Source of the DNA: Lotus japonicus
Taxonomy: Eukaryota > Streptophyta > Magnoliopsida > Fabales > Fabaceae
Reading direction: 5' to 3'
Assembly: GCF_012489685.1 (NCBI RefSeq)
Contig: NC_080046.1
Coordinates: 65,053,984-65,117,983, forward strand
DNA length: 64,000 nt
Position numbers and translations under genes: made by a program. Under the pieces are notes generated by a model that had not been told where the DNA came from, did no database searches, and saw only the letters and a program-made list of their open reading frames with translations. Of the stretch, positions 23,630 to 34,948 are shown one piece after another (the stretch's first letter is position 1; each line of letters starts with the position of its first letter).

Positions 23630-24360
23630 ATACTCATGAAGCTTCAATTTCAATTTGGAGCTGTTAGGATCTAGATGAAGATATTGCTGTCATTGGCATT
23701 TAAAATTGTGTATTGGTTCAATGGGAAAGATATTTATTAACATTTATGTCCATTTTCCCCGAGATAGCTTTTCCAGATATTTTTATACCATTGTACAAAG
23801 AGTTTCGGTACAGTCATAAATTATTTTCTTCAGTTACAAATTGTTAATGTGTTTTGTTGCGCGTTAAGGTTTTTGGCGATGTCAATAAAAGTTGGCCCCA
23901 TCAGGCCTCTGTCACTCTTATTAATGAAACAGTGCTCTGGTAGTCTGGTAAAAAAAGGTGAAGAAAACGCGTGCCTGCTTACCCCAGAGAACACGTTCCT
24001 TCCAAACATTGTCAGTACAATTATTTAGAGAAATGTTACTGTTTCTCTTTGTACTCTGATAGACATAGATGAAGAATATAAACTGAGAATTCTGCAGGAT
24101 TGTGCTGTTTTCCTTTGCAACTCTTTTCTGGGAAATTAAACATTCATGTAAAAGTTACAAATTATGTAAAATGGTTTGTTTTATCAAGCAACAATTCAGT
24201 AAACTAACAAGATTTCCAACTTTTGATAGAAGTGGAGGATGTACAGTACAGGAACATAAAGGGTGTGAACAAGATCCTAGAAAAACTCTGCAAAGCTGTT
24301 CTTAACCTTGGAATCAAGAAGCATTCAAAAGAACATAAATACCAAATTTAACATGAGAAA
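23630..24360. other. 3' UTR of the GID8-like gene and intergenic DNA
   Basis: The 3' UTR appears to run to roughly 23850, where T-rich sequence and AATAAAAG-like signals occur. The remainder up to the small minus-strand gene shows no supported feature. Confidence 0.5.
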
Positions 24361-24367
24361 ACAAAAG

Positions 24368-24670
24368 TCACTTGGTTTTGATCCAAAGAACATAAATCCA
24401 GGTTGTGTTGTTGATGTCTTTGAGCTCCTGGACTCTGAAATCACCAGCGAATTTCTTTGTAGCATCTACATGATGATGGCAACAGCCCTCATCAAAGTTG
24501 AGGGCATAGCTTGAAGGATCATATTGGAACTTGAGCTGGTTCTTTCCTCCACCATTCTTCAAAGCCTTTTTTATTGCAGCCCTCATCCTCCAAAACAAGC
24601 TTCTGCAACGCTTCTTGCCATAAGCATTCACCCATTCCAAATGCTGCAACAGACCCATGTTCAACTTCAC
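24368..24670 (-). CDS. Small plant-specific protein of unknown function
   Basis: A 100-residue single-exon frame. A basic central segment, KKRCRSLFWRMRAAIKKALK (about 19-38), is followed by a conserved-looking LKFQYDPSSYALNFDEG. I recall this arrangement (a KKR.RSLFWR.RAA.K basic stretch, then FQYDPSSYALNFD) in small uncharacterised angiosperm proteins, so I take the frame as real; no biochemical role is known to me. A second in-frame Met at residue 5 (24658) could be the start. A good TATA box (TATAAATA on the minus strand, 24744-24751) lies about 75 bp upstream, which supports transcription. There is no signal peptide or membrane segment. Confidence 0.75.
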   Translation of the reverse strand: MKLNMGLLQHLEWVNAYGKKRCRSLFWRMRAAIKKALKNGGGKNQLKFQYDPSSYALNFDEGCCHHHVDATKKFAGDFRVQELKDINNTTWIYVLWIKTK

Positions 24671-24743
24671 CCAAAAAGAGATTGCTTGAGGGAATGAAGG
24701 AATTTTGCTCTAGCTAACACAATAACCAGGTGGAAAGGGTGAA

Positions 24744-24751
24744 TATTTATA
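24744..24751 (-). promoter_or_regulatory. TATA box of the small plant-specific gene
   Basis: TATAAATA on the minus strand, 74-81 bp upstream of the first ATG at 24670. Confidence 0.5.
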
Positions 24752-24759
24752 ATAGGAAT

Positions 24760-27700
24760 GGCAGAAGAGACAGGGTAGTATTAGCTAGCAATAGCAACTA
24801 GCATCATCGTCTTTTCATAACTTTGTAGTCACAAGTCAGGGACGGAGAGAACAGTATTGAGGGTGTGGGAATGCTGGAAAAGGGTTGAAACTTTAGGTGA
24901 TGGGGTTGGAGAGGAAGAAACACTGAAATAGAAAGTGAAATCTATCTTTTTGGTGTTTCAAAGAAGCTTGGTTTGGTGGTGCATATATCTATAGAGAGTG
25001 ACGTTGGGATGCTAAAATTCCATCCTATGCTTCCTATTAGATTGAGGGTTGATTAATAGTATTAGAGAAGAGAATACAAGTGGGGTTGTTTTGGGCAGAG
25101 AGCCTCAAAGTCTAATAAGGTCGTATCACTATCATATCAGGAATCAGAAAATTGAATTCCGAATGTTGTTGTGATTGACAGAATAACGAGAATTTCATTT
25201 CAGTATAATAAATCCCTACTTCCCTTATTTTCTCTACTAAAACCATTTTCTCTCAAATTGCTTGATTCTAGGGGATTACCTTTGCAATTGCTTGATGATC
25301 ACCTAAAAGTATCACAACTAGTGATTAATTACTTTGAAAATGTTAATAAAATAATTTAATCAATTGTGATCCTTATTTTACTTTTTAAAGTTAGTACACT
25401 CACTTTAGGAAATAGACTGTCAGTTTATTCCAAAAATCAATTATCTCCTAAGATATATTCTTCTCATAGTACTATATTTCAAAATTCAAAATATCTGTAA
25501 ATCAAATTTCATGAGTTGTCTACAGCTATTTATTTATTTTACTTACTGTGAATTTATACTTTCTATATTTGGCACAGTCCTCAGCTAGTCTTAAGCAACT
25601 AATAAGAAAGTCTGCAATTTCACTCTAGTGACTAGAGTCTGTCTTGGAAGTTAGTCACAGAATCTGCAAATGAGTGAAATCACTACTGTCTATTTCCCAT
25701 ACAAACACAACTGCACCAGTTGAATGAGTCTCTCTAGTCTCTACTCTAGAAAAGAGATTACATAATGGACCAAAAATATAAAAGAAAAGGGTTTTCATAC
25801 ATTCAAATTTCTCTTCTATCTCATTTCTCTTCATCTTCTCTTCTTATTTCTGTATTTAGTTTTCTCATAACATCATATATTATATATGTATATTATCTCT
25901 TTTATTTCTATCTGAGTTAATTTGTAACAAGAGTAGGTTTTTATTGAAAAGAAAAGGACTTGTCCTAGGAGTAAAAACCACATCAAATGGGGGATGAAAC
26001 TTCATAGTGATCAATCAAATCAAAACACCTTTTTGGTCCTAACTGCTTTGTCTCCCACACAAGCCAAATCAGAAACCATGTGGGTTTCTCTGTATTACCT
26101 TCTGCGTCGCTTTTTGTCTTCGTCTATAAAGTCTTTTTTGACTTTTGCTTTATTCACCACATAACATATTCTGATTAAATTCCCTCGTCTCATTCTGCTT
26201 GTGCTCCTTGCCTACTGCCCCCCTCTGTGCATCTTGTGGGGATACCCTTCGGATGACTTGTCATTCTTAAGCCAACAGAGCAACTCTTGGCACCCTATGC
26301 AAAGTCCTTATCTCTTAACTACAATTCCAAATGTGTCCAATTGGATTTTGGTACTAATATAACAAGTCATTGGTGGTTCGAATGATACCTATGTTTTATT
26401 TCTCTAAAATAATGTTTCCGATTCAAGTCTTATAGGTGGAAAAAACATCATTTGAAGAGCTAAAACTACTAGGATACAAATATTCGCAACTTGAGCATAA
26501 TTGTCTCATGCAAAGATACTTGTCTTAAAAAGAATTGGATTTTTATCTTTATAAGCTTTTGGTGATTTTTTTTTTTTGAAAGAAACTTTTGGTGATTTTT
26601 GTTTCCCCTTTTATTCTTGTTGATAGTGTTAGGTCATGTGCCAACTTAAAAGCCCTTAAATTGAACCAAACCCACCCATCCCCTATTTCTTATTTTGCAT
26701 GCCCTTTTAAAATGTTGTAGCTGTTTAGGCCCATTCATTTTTACCAATCTTTAACTAGCTAACAAATCCTTTGCTACCACTAAGTCTTTGTCATTCAGAA
26801 CAAGCAATTAGTCATAGTCATGCATTTTTAAGTTCCCAAGAATTGAACAAATTAATGAAGGGTTTCATCCATAGGTATAGTAGCTTTCCTTATTCCCTCT
26901 TTTGGTCATGTAGTTAATTTTAGAGCCCATCTACATACAGCTAGGGTCTCTATGCTTCTCTGTCATGTCAACATAATCTAATTGGTGATTTCAACAATGG
27001 GCCCTGGGCTTGAAAGTAGAGACTAGAGAGTACATGCAAAAACCCAACAAGCCATTTTGAGCACCTAAGTAAACTTTACAGAACTGGTAAAGGGGGAAAA
27101 CAGAAATTGTCAGTAGCAAAAAAAGTAAAAAAAGAATATTGCTATGCATGTTTATAAATGCCAAACGGCAAAGGCATGTTAGAGCAATAATGGGCAACAC
27201 ATGTTGATGAACAGTGCTAGTGCTAATAATGGCCTCATGGGTAGTCCATTTTTCATTCTTAAAGTTGCATGATTTAATGCGTTTATTAATTTAGGCCGTG
27301 TTTGTATAAATAATTTAATTAAACGCTAATGTCAACAAGAGTTTTTTTTTTTTACGGAGTCAACAAGAGTTAATTTCAAAAAATTATTGAAATAATATGA
27401 AAATATGTTATAGGTTAACATAAATTCTTATTAATAAGCTAATCTAAAACACTTATAAAAATAAGTTCAAAACAACTTATAAATAGACTATGTGTTATGT
27501 ATATAAATTCTTTTAAACACTTACATAAATGCATATTTTATCCGATAAACTCATATAAGCTATTCTAAATAAGGTTTTGGGTTACTAATCACATGCCATG
27601 GTTATTGCTTGTTTGATGTTGCTGACATTAAAAAAATCACAATCATGGTACACCAAATCTTGAAAGGTGAAAGCAGATAAAGATGCTAGATTGCAAAAGC

Positions 27701-28850
27701 ATGCAGAATTATTAAACCCTAGTAGTAGTGTTTGCTTAATGAGAAAAAACATTGGGCAATTTTTTGGGTAAACACACCTATGCCTATAGCCGAACTAGTG
27801 TTTGCTTAATGAGAAAAAAAGTGTGGAAGATCCCACATTTCATGTATCATGCTGTGTGTGCTGCTGCACTGCACATGTATCTTTCTCAAATGGATTTGCT
27901 TCCAAGCTACTATCTTTTTAGATGCTTTACCAGCGTGTTCCTCTTGGATCTCTCTTGTTTCTTTGGATTTGTTACTTTGCATGCCTACAAGATGCCATTT
28001 TTTTTTTTATTTCTCACCTTTCTAGGTTGAAGCAAGATATCATTCCTTCCGATTTAAGGCTTATGAGGCAACATAGGGCTCATAATTTTGTCCATGTGAT
28101 CATTCTAAGATCTTGTTTCATAATTCATAAATGGAAAATGATACCTAAACATATGCACAATATAATCACACGGGTTTTGTGACGGTAAAAAATACCTACA
28201 AATGGTGTATGTTAATAGAAATTGTTGAATATATAATTGTGAGTAACTGACACAAGATGCACACATGCAATATGAAAACAATTTGTGGCAATTTCAAACG
28301 GTTACAATGTAACTTTTTTTATGATATGCATGCACACTCTATGTAGTTGTGTGTCCAATGTATGTCACAATGTGAGAGTTTATGTATCAAGACTCTCATA
28401 ATTAGTTTAACTATGTGTTTGTGCGAGAGTAGAGTGTTTATTTTCTTTGGAATTCCAAATCAACACTTTTCATGAGTACAAACGTCAAATGAAGAAGAAT
28501 GTTACATTTACATGAAGTGAGCACAACTTCTTCAAAAAAGAGTCTATGTGCTTGTTTGGTTTTTAATTGGTTGAAAATCACGTTCTAGCATTGAAATGCG
28601 TCCATTGAAATGCATAAACTCAAGTTTCAAGGGACACAATGTGAAAGAAGCACTATGGAGCGCTGACGATTGACCTCAATAAATCAAATAATAACATTAG
28701 GTTATGCTATTTAGAAATTCTGATTCCTTGCAGAAATCAAATTCATATAGCTCATATTTTGAGTTGAAATAGATAACTCGTAGCGGGGTCCAAATCCTTA
28801 AACATGAGAATTTAAAAAAATTCTAACACTTTGATAAATTTATAAATATC
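24760..28850. other. Long gene-free stretch
   Basis: No coding region is supported over about 4 kb. Visible details: a short duplication of CTTTTGGTGATTTTT at about 26557 and 26585; repeat-like DNA at about 27300-27565, rich in ACTTATAAATA and AAGCTATTCTAAAT phrases and loosely resembling the segment at 45950-46115; and a 70-bp direct duplication (AGTGTTTGCTTAATGAGAAA at 27727 and 27797). Short frames such as 27752-28030 look random. Confidence 0.5.
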
Positions 28851-28859
28851 TAAATTGCA

Positions 28860-29375
28860 GGTTGATCGGGGTGACCAAGCTACTCGGTGAGAAGGAGTAG
28901 CGGAGAAAAGCAGGGGCGATGGTGAGCCGGCGAGCTGGACGTTCTCGGGAGAGACTCCTGCAAGGGACTCTGATGCTAAAGTAAGTAAGAGTATGAGGAA
29001 TGAGTGTGATGAAGTGAAGAGAATGAGTTACCTTAACATGGAGAAGGAACCCTCCTTATATACACGAAGGGAAATTAGGGTTGGAGCCATGCAACGTCAT
29101 GCATGGCTCGTACTTGGTTCATCCGGGGCCGTTGGATCCTCTGTTGCTACATGGTGGGCCCGGTGATTGTCTTGTACTCAAAAGGGAAGTCTCCCCCGTC
29201 CCAAGTGGGTCGGGAGGAGGTAGCGATCGTTTATCGGGTGATCTTTCCATTAGGTCCACTCCGGTCGCCCGTTCAAGGGTTTCCTGGAGCGGTGATCGTC
29301 CACAGGCGGTGGTGGTCGTTCCATTAGGTTTCCGCCCTGGTCGTCCGTGCCAGAGTTTCCCAGAACACGGGCTTA
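28860..29375 (-). mobile_element. GC-rich transposon remnant, possibly an LTR
   Basis: An island of high GC content lies in very AT-rich DNA. On the minus strand it reads into TATATAAGGAGG, a strong TATA box (about 29052-29063), then AGGGTTCCTTCTCCATGTTA, an arrangement I associate with LTR promoters of gypsy-type elements. Partially repeated phrases (TTCCATTAGGT at about 29247 and 29319; TCGTCCAC/TCGTCCGTG; GGGTTTCC/AGAGTTTCC) suggest short internal duplications. No target duplication or polyprotein is visible, so the class is uncertain. Confidence 0.4.
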
Positions 29376-29929
29376 AATGCGTAATGCTATAAACTATCAT
29401 AGATTGGTGACATGGACAAAACATGGTATGCCAATGTCCATCATAATTTCAGTTTTCTAATTGAGAAGAAATCAAATTGATATGTTTATTCCCCAAAATA
29501 TATAAAGTAGCATGTAATAAAATTACACCATATTGTTTAGCTAGATTAACCCAAGAGTCCACTCTCAGTCTCATCTATATCATTGTTGTGCTGCCTACCC
29601 ATACCAAGAGGGATAACACAAGTACACAACACTGCTCACTATCAAAGTTCCAAGTACCACCTAAGATTCCACGCCAGAATGAGATTATTCTAATAAAATT
29701 CTGCTCAAATTTTTGTTTGTAACCTGCTCAGATCTTTGGGGAATCCGGAGAGTAACCATCTTTATCCCAAACTCTAACATAAAATTGGACAATAACCACC
29801 AAATGTTCGATATGTTCTCACAAGAAAATCTTTGATTTCTCCAGCGTCACATATTCTTCCTAGCTAGTCGATGCTCACAACCCCAACTCTGTCTTTGACT
29901 TCTCCGTCACCATTCTCCACATCTCTCAC

Positions 29930-29940
29930 CTTTTTATATT
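29930..29940 (+). promoter_or_regulatory. Possible TATA box of the kelch gene
   Basis: TTTTTATATTA about 95 bp upstream of the start codon, followed by a C-rich leader. Position and composition are the only support. Confidence 0.3.
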
Positions 29941-30029
29941 ATCACATTCCCCACTTCACCATTGACACAAAAAACATTGAAGCTAGCTACTAGTGATCGA
30001 AAAACATCACTTTTATTTTCATAATCTCA

Positions 30030-31121
30030 ATGGGTTCTCTCCGCTCTTCACCGCCACCATCACCATCCCTTGAATCCCATCTTTCAAATTACGCTGTGGT
30101 TGCTGTGTTTTGTCCAAGAGAACCAGCCCCAGATGTTACTCTCTCAAATTCAATTGAAATTTATCACCCTTCCATGAACACATGGACCTATGTTTCATCA
30201 ATTCCTGGCCTACTCCATGACCAAGTTTTGAAAGGGTTTGCTATGGTTTCTCTAGGAGATTTTATCTACATAATTGGTGGCCAAATTTGTCACAAAGAAA
30301 TGGTTCATGTCAATGATGAATCTGCTGATTTTGTTGATGAGGGCATCCAAGTTGTCACAAATGTTCTCCGTTACAACGTGAGAACCAACCAATGGTTCAC
30401 ATGTGCACCCTTATCCGTGGCAAGGTATGACTTTGCTTGCACTGTCTCTGACAACAAAATCTACGTGGCAGGAGGGAAGTCCACGCTGGCAAGTGCACGA
30501 GGGATCTCGTCGTCTGAGGTGTACGACCCCGATCTTGACATATGGATGACTCTGCCTAATTTGCACACTCTAAGGTACAAGTGTACAGGGGTGACATGGC
30601 AGGGAAATGTTTACATAGTGGGGGGTTTTGCTGAGAGGGAGGACTCGGATAAGACAATGCCAAGCATAGTGGAACGCAGCTCTGCTGAGGTGTATGACAC
30701 GCAAGCAGGGAGGTGGGAGTTGATAACGGGGATGTGGCAACTGGACGTGCCACCTAATCAGATTGTGGCTGTGAATGACACACTTTTCAGCTCGGGGGAT
30801 TGCTTGAATGCATGGAAGGGACACATTGAGGCTTATGATGGGAAGCTTTGGAATGAAGTTGAGGGTTCCCGCAAGCAAAGCCTACTTTCCACGTTGGAGG
30901 ATCACAACATTGTTCAACGACTTTACTTGACTATGGTGCCAATTGGGACTCGGTTGTTTTTCTTGGCAGGTTATAGAGTAGGGGAGTTAGGAAGAACAAT
31001 GTCTGTTGTCCACATGTTTGACACATCAGCGACATGTGATGCATGGAGGAGCTTTGAGCCAATGGAACTAGAAGGTGAGAGAGAGCTTTGTAGCCATTGT
31101 TGTGTTGTGCAACTATCATAG
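30030..31121 (+). CDS. Kelch-repeat (galactose-oxidase-like beta-propeller) protein
   Basis: A single-exon gene of 363 residues. Kelch blades are recognisable by the hydrophobic-hydrophobic-Gly-Gly signature and spaced Trp/Tyr: FIYIIGGQ (78-85), KIYVAGGK (143-150) and VYIVGGF (194-200), each preceded by xxxYxPxxxxW-type strands such as IEIYHPSMNTW (42-52) and SEVYDPDLDIW (162-172). A fifth blade is suggested by AEVYDTQAGRWE and RLFFLAGYR. The N terminus (SPSLESHLSNYAVVAVF) has no F-box, signal peptide or catalytic copper residues. It therefore looks like a stand-alone kelch adaptor rather than an F-box/kelch ligase subunit or an oxidase. The start is the first ATG, with a TATATT motif about 95 bp upstream. 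The partner is unknown. Confidence 0.9.
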   Translation: MGSLRSSPPPSPSLESHLSNYAVVAVFCPREPAPDVTLSNSIEIYHPSMNTWTYVSSIPGLLHDQVLKGFAMVSLGDFIYIIGGQICHKEMVHVNDESADFVDEGIQVVTNVLRYNVRTNQWFTCAPLSVARYDFACTVSDNKIYVAGGKSTLASARGISSSEVYDPDLDIWMTLPNLHTLRYKCTGVTWQGNVYIVGGFAEREDSDKTMPSIVERSSAEVYDTQAGRWELITGMWQLDVPPNQIVAVNDTLFSSGDCLNAWKGHIEAYDGKLWNEVEGSRKQSLLSTLEDHNIVQRLYLTMVPIGTRLFFLAGYRVGELGRTMSVVHMFDTSATCDAWRSFEPMELEGERELCSHCCVVQLS

Positions 31122-31154
31122 AATAATTAAATCCTGAAAAAAAACGTGAATCAA

Positions 31155-31274
31155 ATGTTTGGAAACACTTTTACAATTGATTCTGATGGCAGAATTAATT
31201 ATGAGTAAAAGTTTCTATAGGTAATATCTAAATTTTGAAATTAATTATAATGAAAAAGAAGTTCATCCAAACAT
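31155..31274. repeat. Small palindromic MITE, family copy A
   Basis: It starts ATGTTTGGA and ends TCCAAACAT, with inner mirrored phrases (AATTGATTCTGA, AATTAATTAT). It belongs to the same family as the elements at 35711-35813 and 38021-38140. Confidence 0.55.
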
Positions 31275-31279
31275 ACTAA

Positions 31280-32615
31280 AAATGATGATGTCTGATTAGT
31301 AGCTTATATAGTATACGCAATCCATGCATAATTTTATAGCATATTGACTGTGATTTCAAATTGTCCTCGGTTTGATTGATCTTTTCAGAACAAATCCACA
31401 GCATTGCTACCAAATTTAACAACAACAAAAAAATTATTCATAGAGGTTCTTTAACTTGAATTTGGATTCTCTGCAACCCTCTTGCCTCTACCGCACATAA
31501 AACAACCTATCATAATTAATTGCTAAAAATTTCAATTAATTGGATCTTCACGCAACTTTTAAAATTCAAATTCAATGGTTATGATCATTCAGAAAGGAGC
31601 TTTAAATGATTTTTTTGTATTTAACTTATTTCGATGTTGAAAATTAGAAACGATTAAATTTATAATTAAATATACTAATGAACATTACTAAGATCTTTGA
31701 TTCCCCTTGAATCAATGCCACTATGTCAGCTCAACTATATATACTGGTTTAAAGAGAATTATGAAGTAATGTTGTTTAAATAAAGTAATATACATGTTTT
31801 TAGGATGTGAGGCCTCAAATTTTCTGATTTATCAAAAAAAGATGTGAGGCCTGAATATCAGTTTTGTATGTGTAAAATTCATTTTAATGATACTCATCCA
31901 AACTCACACACTAATATGAGATTAATGTGAAAAAACACTATTGCTTACTAGTAAAACCTTGGCAAAGGGGAAGGTTTCTGTTCTTTATTATAGGTCTTGT
32001 TTTGGGTCAAAGGCTCCACTTCATTTAAACAGACAAAGCAATGATAGAGATCCTTTTAGAGGACACAAGCTTCCCATGCCCCACCCACTCTCATTTGTAG
32101 GCTCAAATATGAACTCTCGAAGCCCATATGGGGCCCTCTACTTGGACCAAAGCCCCCAGCATGGAGGGTTTAAAAGCCCAATCCCCATTCAAAGGCTTTA
32201 TTTTCTTGCGATCGAGTGGGTCAACTCTGAGAGAACCTTTGTTTAATTTACCATCATGAAAAGAAGAGAAAGTAGGCATTGTATTGCATCTTTCACGTGA
32301 ACGATGGTCTGAGGAGTGAGGACTTAGTCCCGTGCGCAAGCCACACGCACCCTGCCTGCTTGACTGACCCCTTTATGATATGGTCCCATCCTTTATGACT
32401 TTTTTCACAGAAAAAATAAAAACCTACATGATTTTGTTTTTCACAATTTTTACATCCACCTAAAATCAAAAATTAGAGAACAATATAAAACGAGAAATAT
32501 AGAAGATAGGGCGAGTGATGAAATATTAGTGAAGAGAGTGATATAAAGAAAAAAAAAAAGTTAAAGTTGTGTGTATAAATGTATCATGGACGTTTTTGTT
32601 TTTTGGATTATGTAC
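31280..32615. other. Intergenic DNA, no gene seen
   Basis: AT-rich to about 31950, then a moderately GC-rich part (about 31950-32400) whose short frames on both strands are not related to any family I recognise. A short duplication, GATGTGAGGCCT, occurs at about 31804 and 31842. Confidence 0.4.
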
Positions 32616-32621
32616 AACTTA

Positions 32622-32750
32622 GTGTGTGTTTGGAAAACTCATTCAGGATACACGTTTGGCCCCGATCCACGTTTACAGAAGCAAGAAATAGTTGCTTTTG
32701 GATTTCTGGATCCACGTTTGGCCTCTCCAAATTTGAAACCAAACACACAC
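32622..32750. mobile_element. Tourist/PIF-type MITE, 129 bp
   Basis: Perfect 12-bp terminal inverted repeats (GTGTGTGTTTGG and its complement CCAAACACACAC) are flanked by TTA direct repeats at 32619-32621 and 32751-32753, as expected for PIF/Harbinger-derived MITEs. A subterminal CACGTTTGGC phrase occurs twice. The overlapping short frames are incidental. Confidence 0.75.
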
Positions 32751-32899
32751 TTAAAAGAACAAGGAGTTCATCAGTTCATGCAAGCTTTGGTATCGAAGAA
32801 TTGGTAGAACCATGTTTTTGAGGAAGAAGAGGAAATGTGTGTCTTGATTGACAACCAACAAACACGATGTTGATGAGCAACGAGATCATCACGAGGACT

Positions 32900-33060
32900 C
32901 TGTTGAGTTCTCGAGCTAAGTTGCTAAGCAACGAGAATGTTAGGATGATTTGAGTTGAACTCTCGAGATAAGTTGTCAAGCAATAAGACATTTCGATGAT
33001 TCATGTTGATTGTTGTATTCTCAAACTAAGCTGTCAAGCAGCAAGACCATTGGGAGAAAT
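32900..33060. repeat. Three diverged tandem copies, unit about 55 bp
   Basis: The phrase TTCTCGAGCTAAGTTGCTAA followed by GCAACGAGA begins at about 32908. It recurs in altered form near 32959 and 33018, with AAGTTGTCAAGCAATAAGA and AAGCTGTCAAGCAGCAAGA. Function is unknown. Confidence 0.5.
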
Positions 33061-33309
33061 TTTTGTTAGAATCCTTAGTCTAAGTTTGTTCGAAGACCTA
33101 ACATTTTGAACTTAAGAAAATTTGTCTCATTAAGTTATGAATGTAGGAGACTGTTAATTGTCTCAAAGAGGTCAAAGACATTGAGCCTAAACTTAGTCTG
33201 AAAATAAAGAGGATATAGAGAAAAAAAAAAGGGACAATCATTTCCTCTTCAAAACATATCAAATATATTGGATTTTTTTTTATACATCAGAAAAATAGTA
33301 AAAGAACTA

Positions 33310-33600
33310 CAAAAAACTAAGGAACTGCTAAAGAGTCACGAGGATTTGCATGCGATCCAATATGCAGAGTTATTTCCATCCCTAAAGATCCAAGATAGTT
33401 GAATGTTCCATTGGCGAGAAAGCAAATCCTTGATTTCACCCAATAAGGTTGCATGAACATGGTATCTCCAAGCCTCATAGCAGCGTGACAAGGTTCTGAA
33501 CATCCACTTCGAACAACACTTGTCGATGGCCCATAGGCCAAGCCATTAGTAAGCCTTCTTGAAGCGCCGACGCCTCAGCCAGGAAGGCACTGAGAAAAGC
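33310..33600 (-). pseudogene. Fossil RNase H-like fragment of a LINE
   Basis: Read on the minus strand, pieces in two frames resemble the C-terminal RNase H (RVT_3) domain of plant LINEs: AFLAEASALQEGLLMAW with the conserved Glu, then QVLFEVDVQNLVTLL with the Asp, and in another frame QWNIQLSWIFRDGNNSAYWI. Frameshifts and stops separate them. It is independent of the younger LINE at 48.7-54.2 kb. Confidence 0.55.
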
Positions 33601-33609
33601 AAGTTACCC

Positions 33610-34900
33610 AAAAGAAATGTCCCAATAACACGTGGAGAAGTGAATACTGAGTTACAAAACACATGGAAATTTTAGAAGATATTAAAGGCTAGTTGAATAC
33701 ACGTACTATAATATAGTTTATTATCAGTTGTATTAGTAGTTAACACACTTGGTTTATAAATAGAGTTTCATTTATACTTTGTAGAGACGTGCAATCATTT
33801 ACTTAAAAAATTTAATAATGTACGCTCATCCGAGTGACATAGATTATAAAGAATCAGAGTATAATATTGTTGAAATCACTTTAACTTGTAATACAATTCA
33901 CTGAAGTTGTCAAAAACATTCATCAAGTGTTTCATAAAATTCATGTAAAACATTTTCAATAAAAAAAGTACTCATGAGAATTCAAATCTAATCCCCAAAT
34001 TGTAGTGGATTTCTAGTTGTTGTTTATTTTTTTAAGTAAATCACTAAATTTTCAAATTTAACAAATTATATAGGTAATTTATATAGCACCTAATTCTTTT
34101 GACGGGTAATAATAAATAAACATACACATTTCAAGAACTACCTTCTGAGGACATACAATTTTGTGGTTATTTTTAACCGCAATTGACATTTACAATGGTA
34201 AAATACTGCCACAAAAATGTATGTTGATCACTGGACCTCGCTTAAATATCTTGTGCTTTCTAATTACCACATGCCCAACTGAAAATCAAATCGAATGTAC
34301 ATATATTGATACTCTTCCTTTACTTTAACTTAACATCCAAAATTGACCACATTGAATGCCTATGTGAACACATGTGTGATGTCACAAGACTTGGAATACT
34401 CAAAATCACTATTCTCTTTTCTCTTTTGTCTTCCTCTAAACTGTTTACTTTACACAACTGTTTGATTTCTTTTACAATTTAAAACACATAGCTCAATATT
34501 CAAAAGAATAAAGAAAGCAGGCTCATTCATTTTTCTAAATAAAAAACAGCCCAAAATGCAAAAGCTTTGATCAATTGTTTCTGTTTTTATCGTTTTTCTC
34601 AAACAGAAGAAAAACAAAGGACAAGTCTTATCCAAATTCCAAGGTTTCTCTTTTTCCTCTCTCACTCTTTCCGGCCACCCCACATGCTCTTTCTGTCTCG
34701 AAGGCCTCACTTTGAAGTTCTTCAACAAGCTTAATAGTGTTGATGATGTGAACTTGAAAGCTAGCCACAATTGCATAGTTGTTTTTGTACTACACTACCG
34801 GTTCTGTTCTGTTTTGCTCTATTTTTGTGGAACTTGAAGAAGAAGAAGAAGCCCTGTTTCTACTTTCTACTCCATTGTGTTTGAGAAAAAAGGTGAACAG
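33610..34900. other. Intergenic DNA and 5' flank of the membrane-protein gene
   Basis: AT-rich, no gene supported. The part after about 34790 is the likely 5' UTR of the next gene (a GAAGAAGAAGAAG purine run near 34835). Confidence 0.45.
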
Positions 34901-34948
34901 AAGCTACTATTACCAAGAAGAATTATGGTAAAACGAGACTGAGAAACC

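Noticed and set aside
29081..29424. Overlapping frames on both strands
   Set aside because: A GC-rich transposon remnant has few stop codons; none resembles a protein family.
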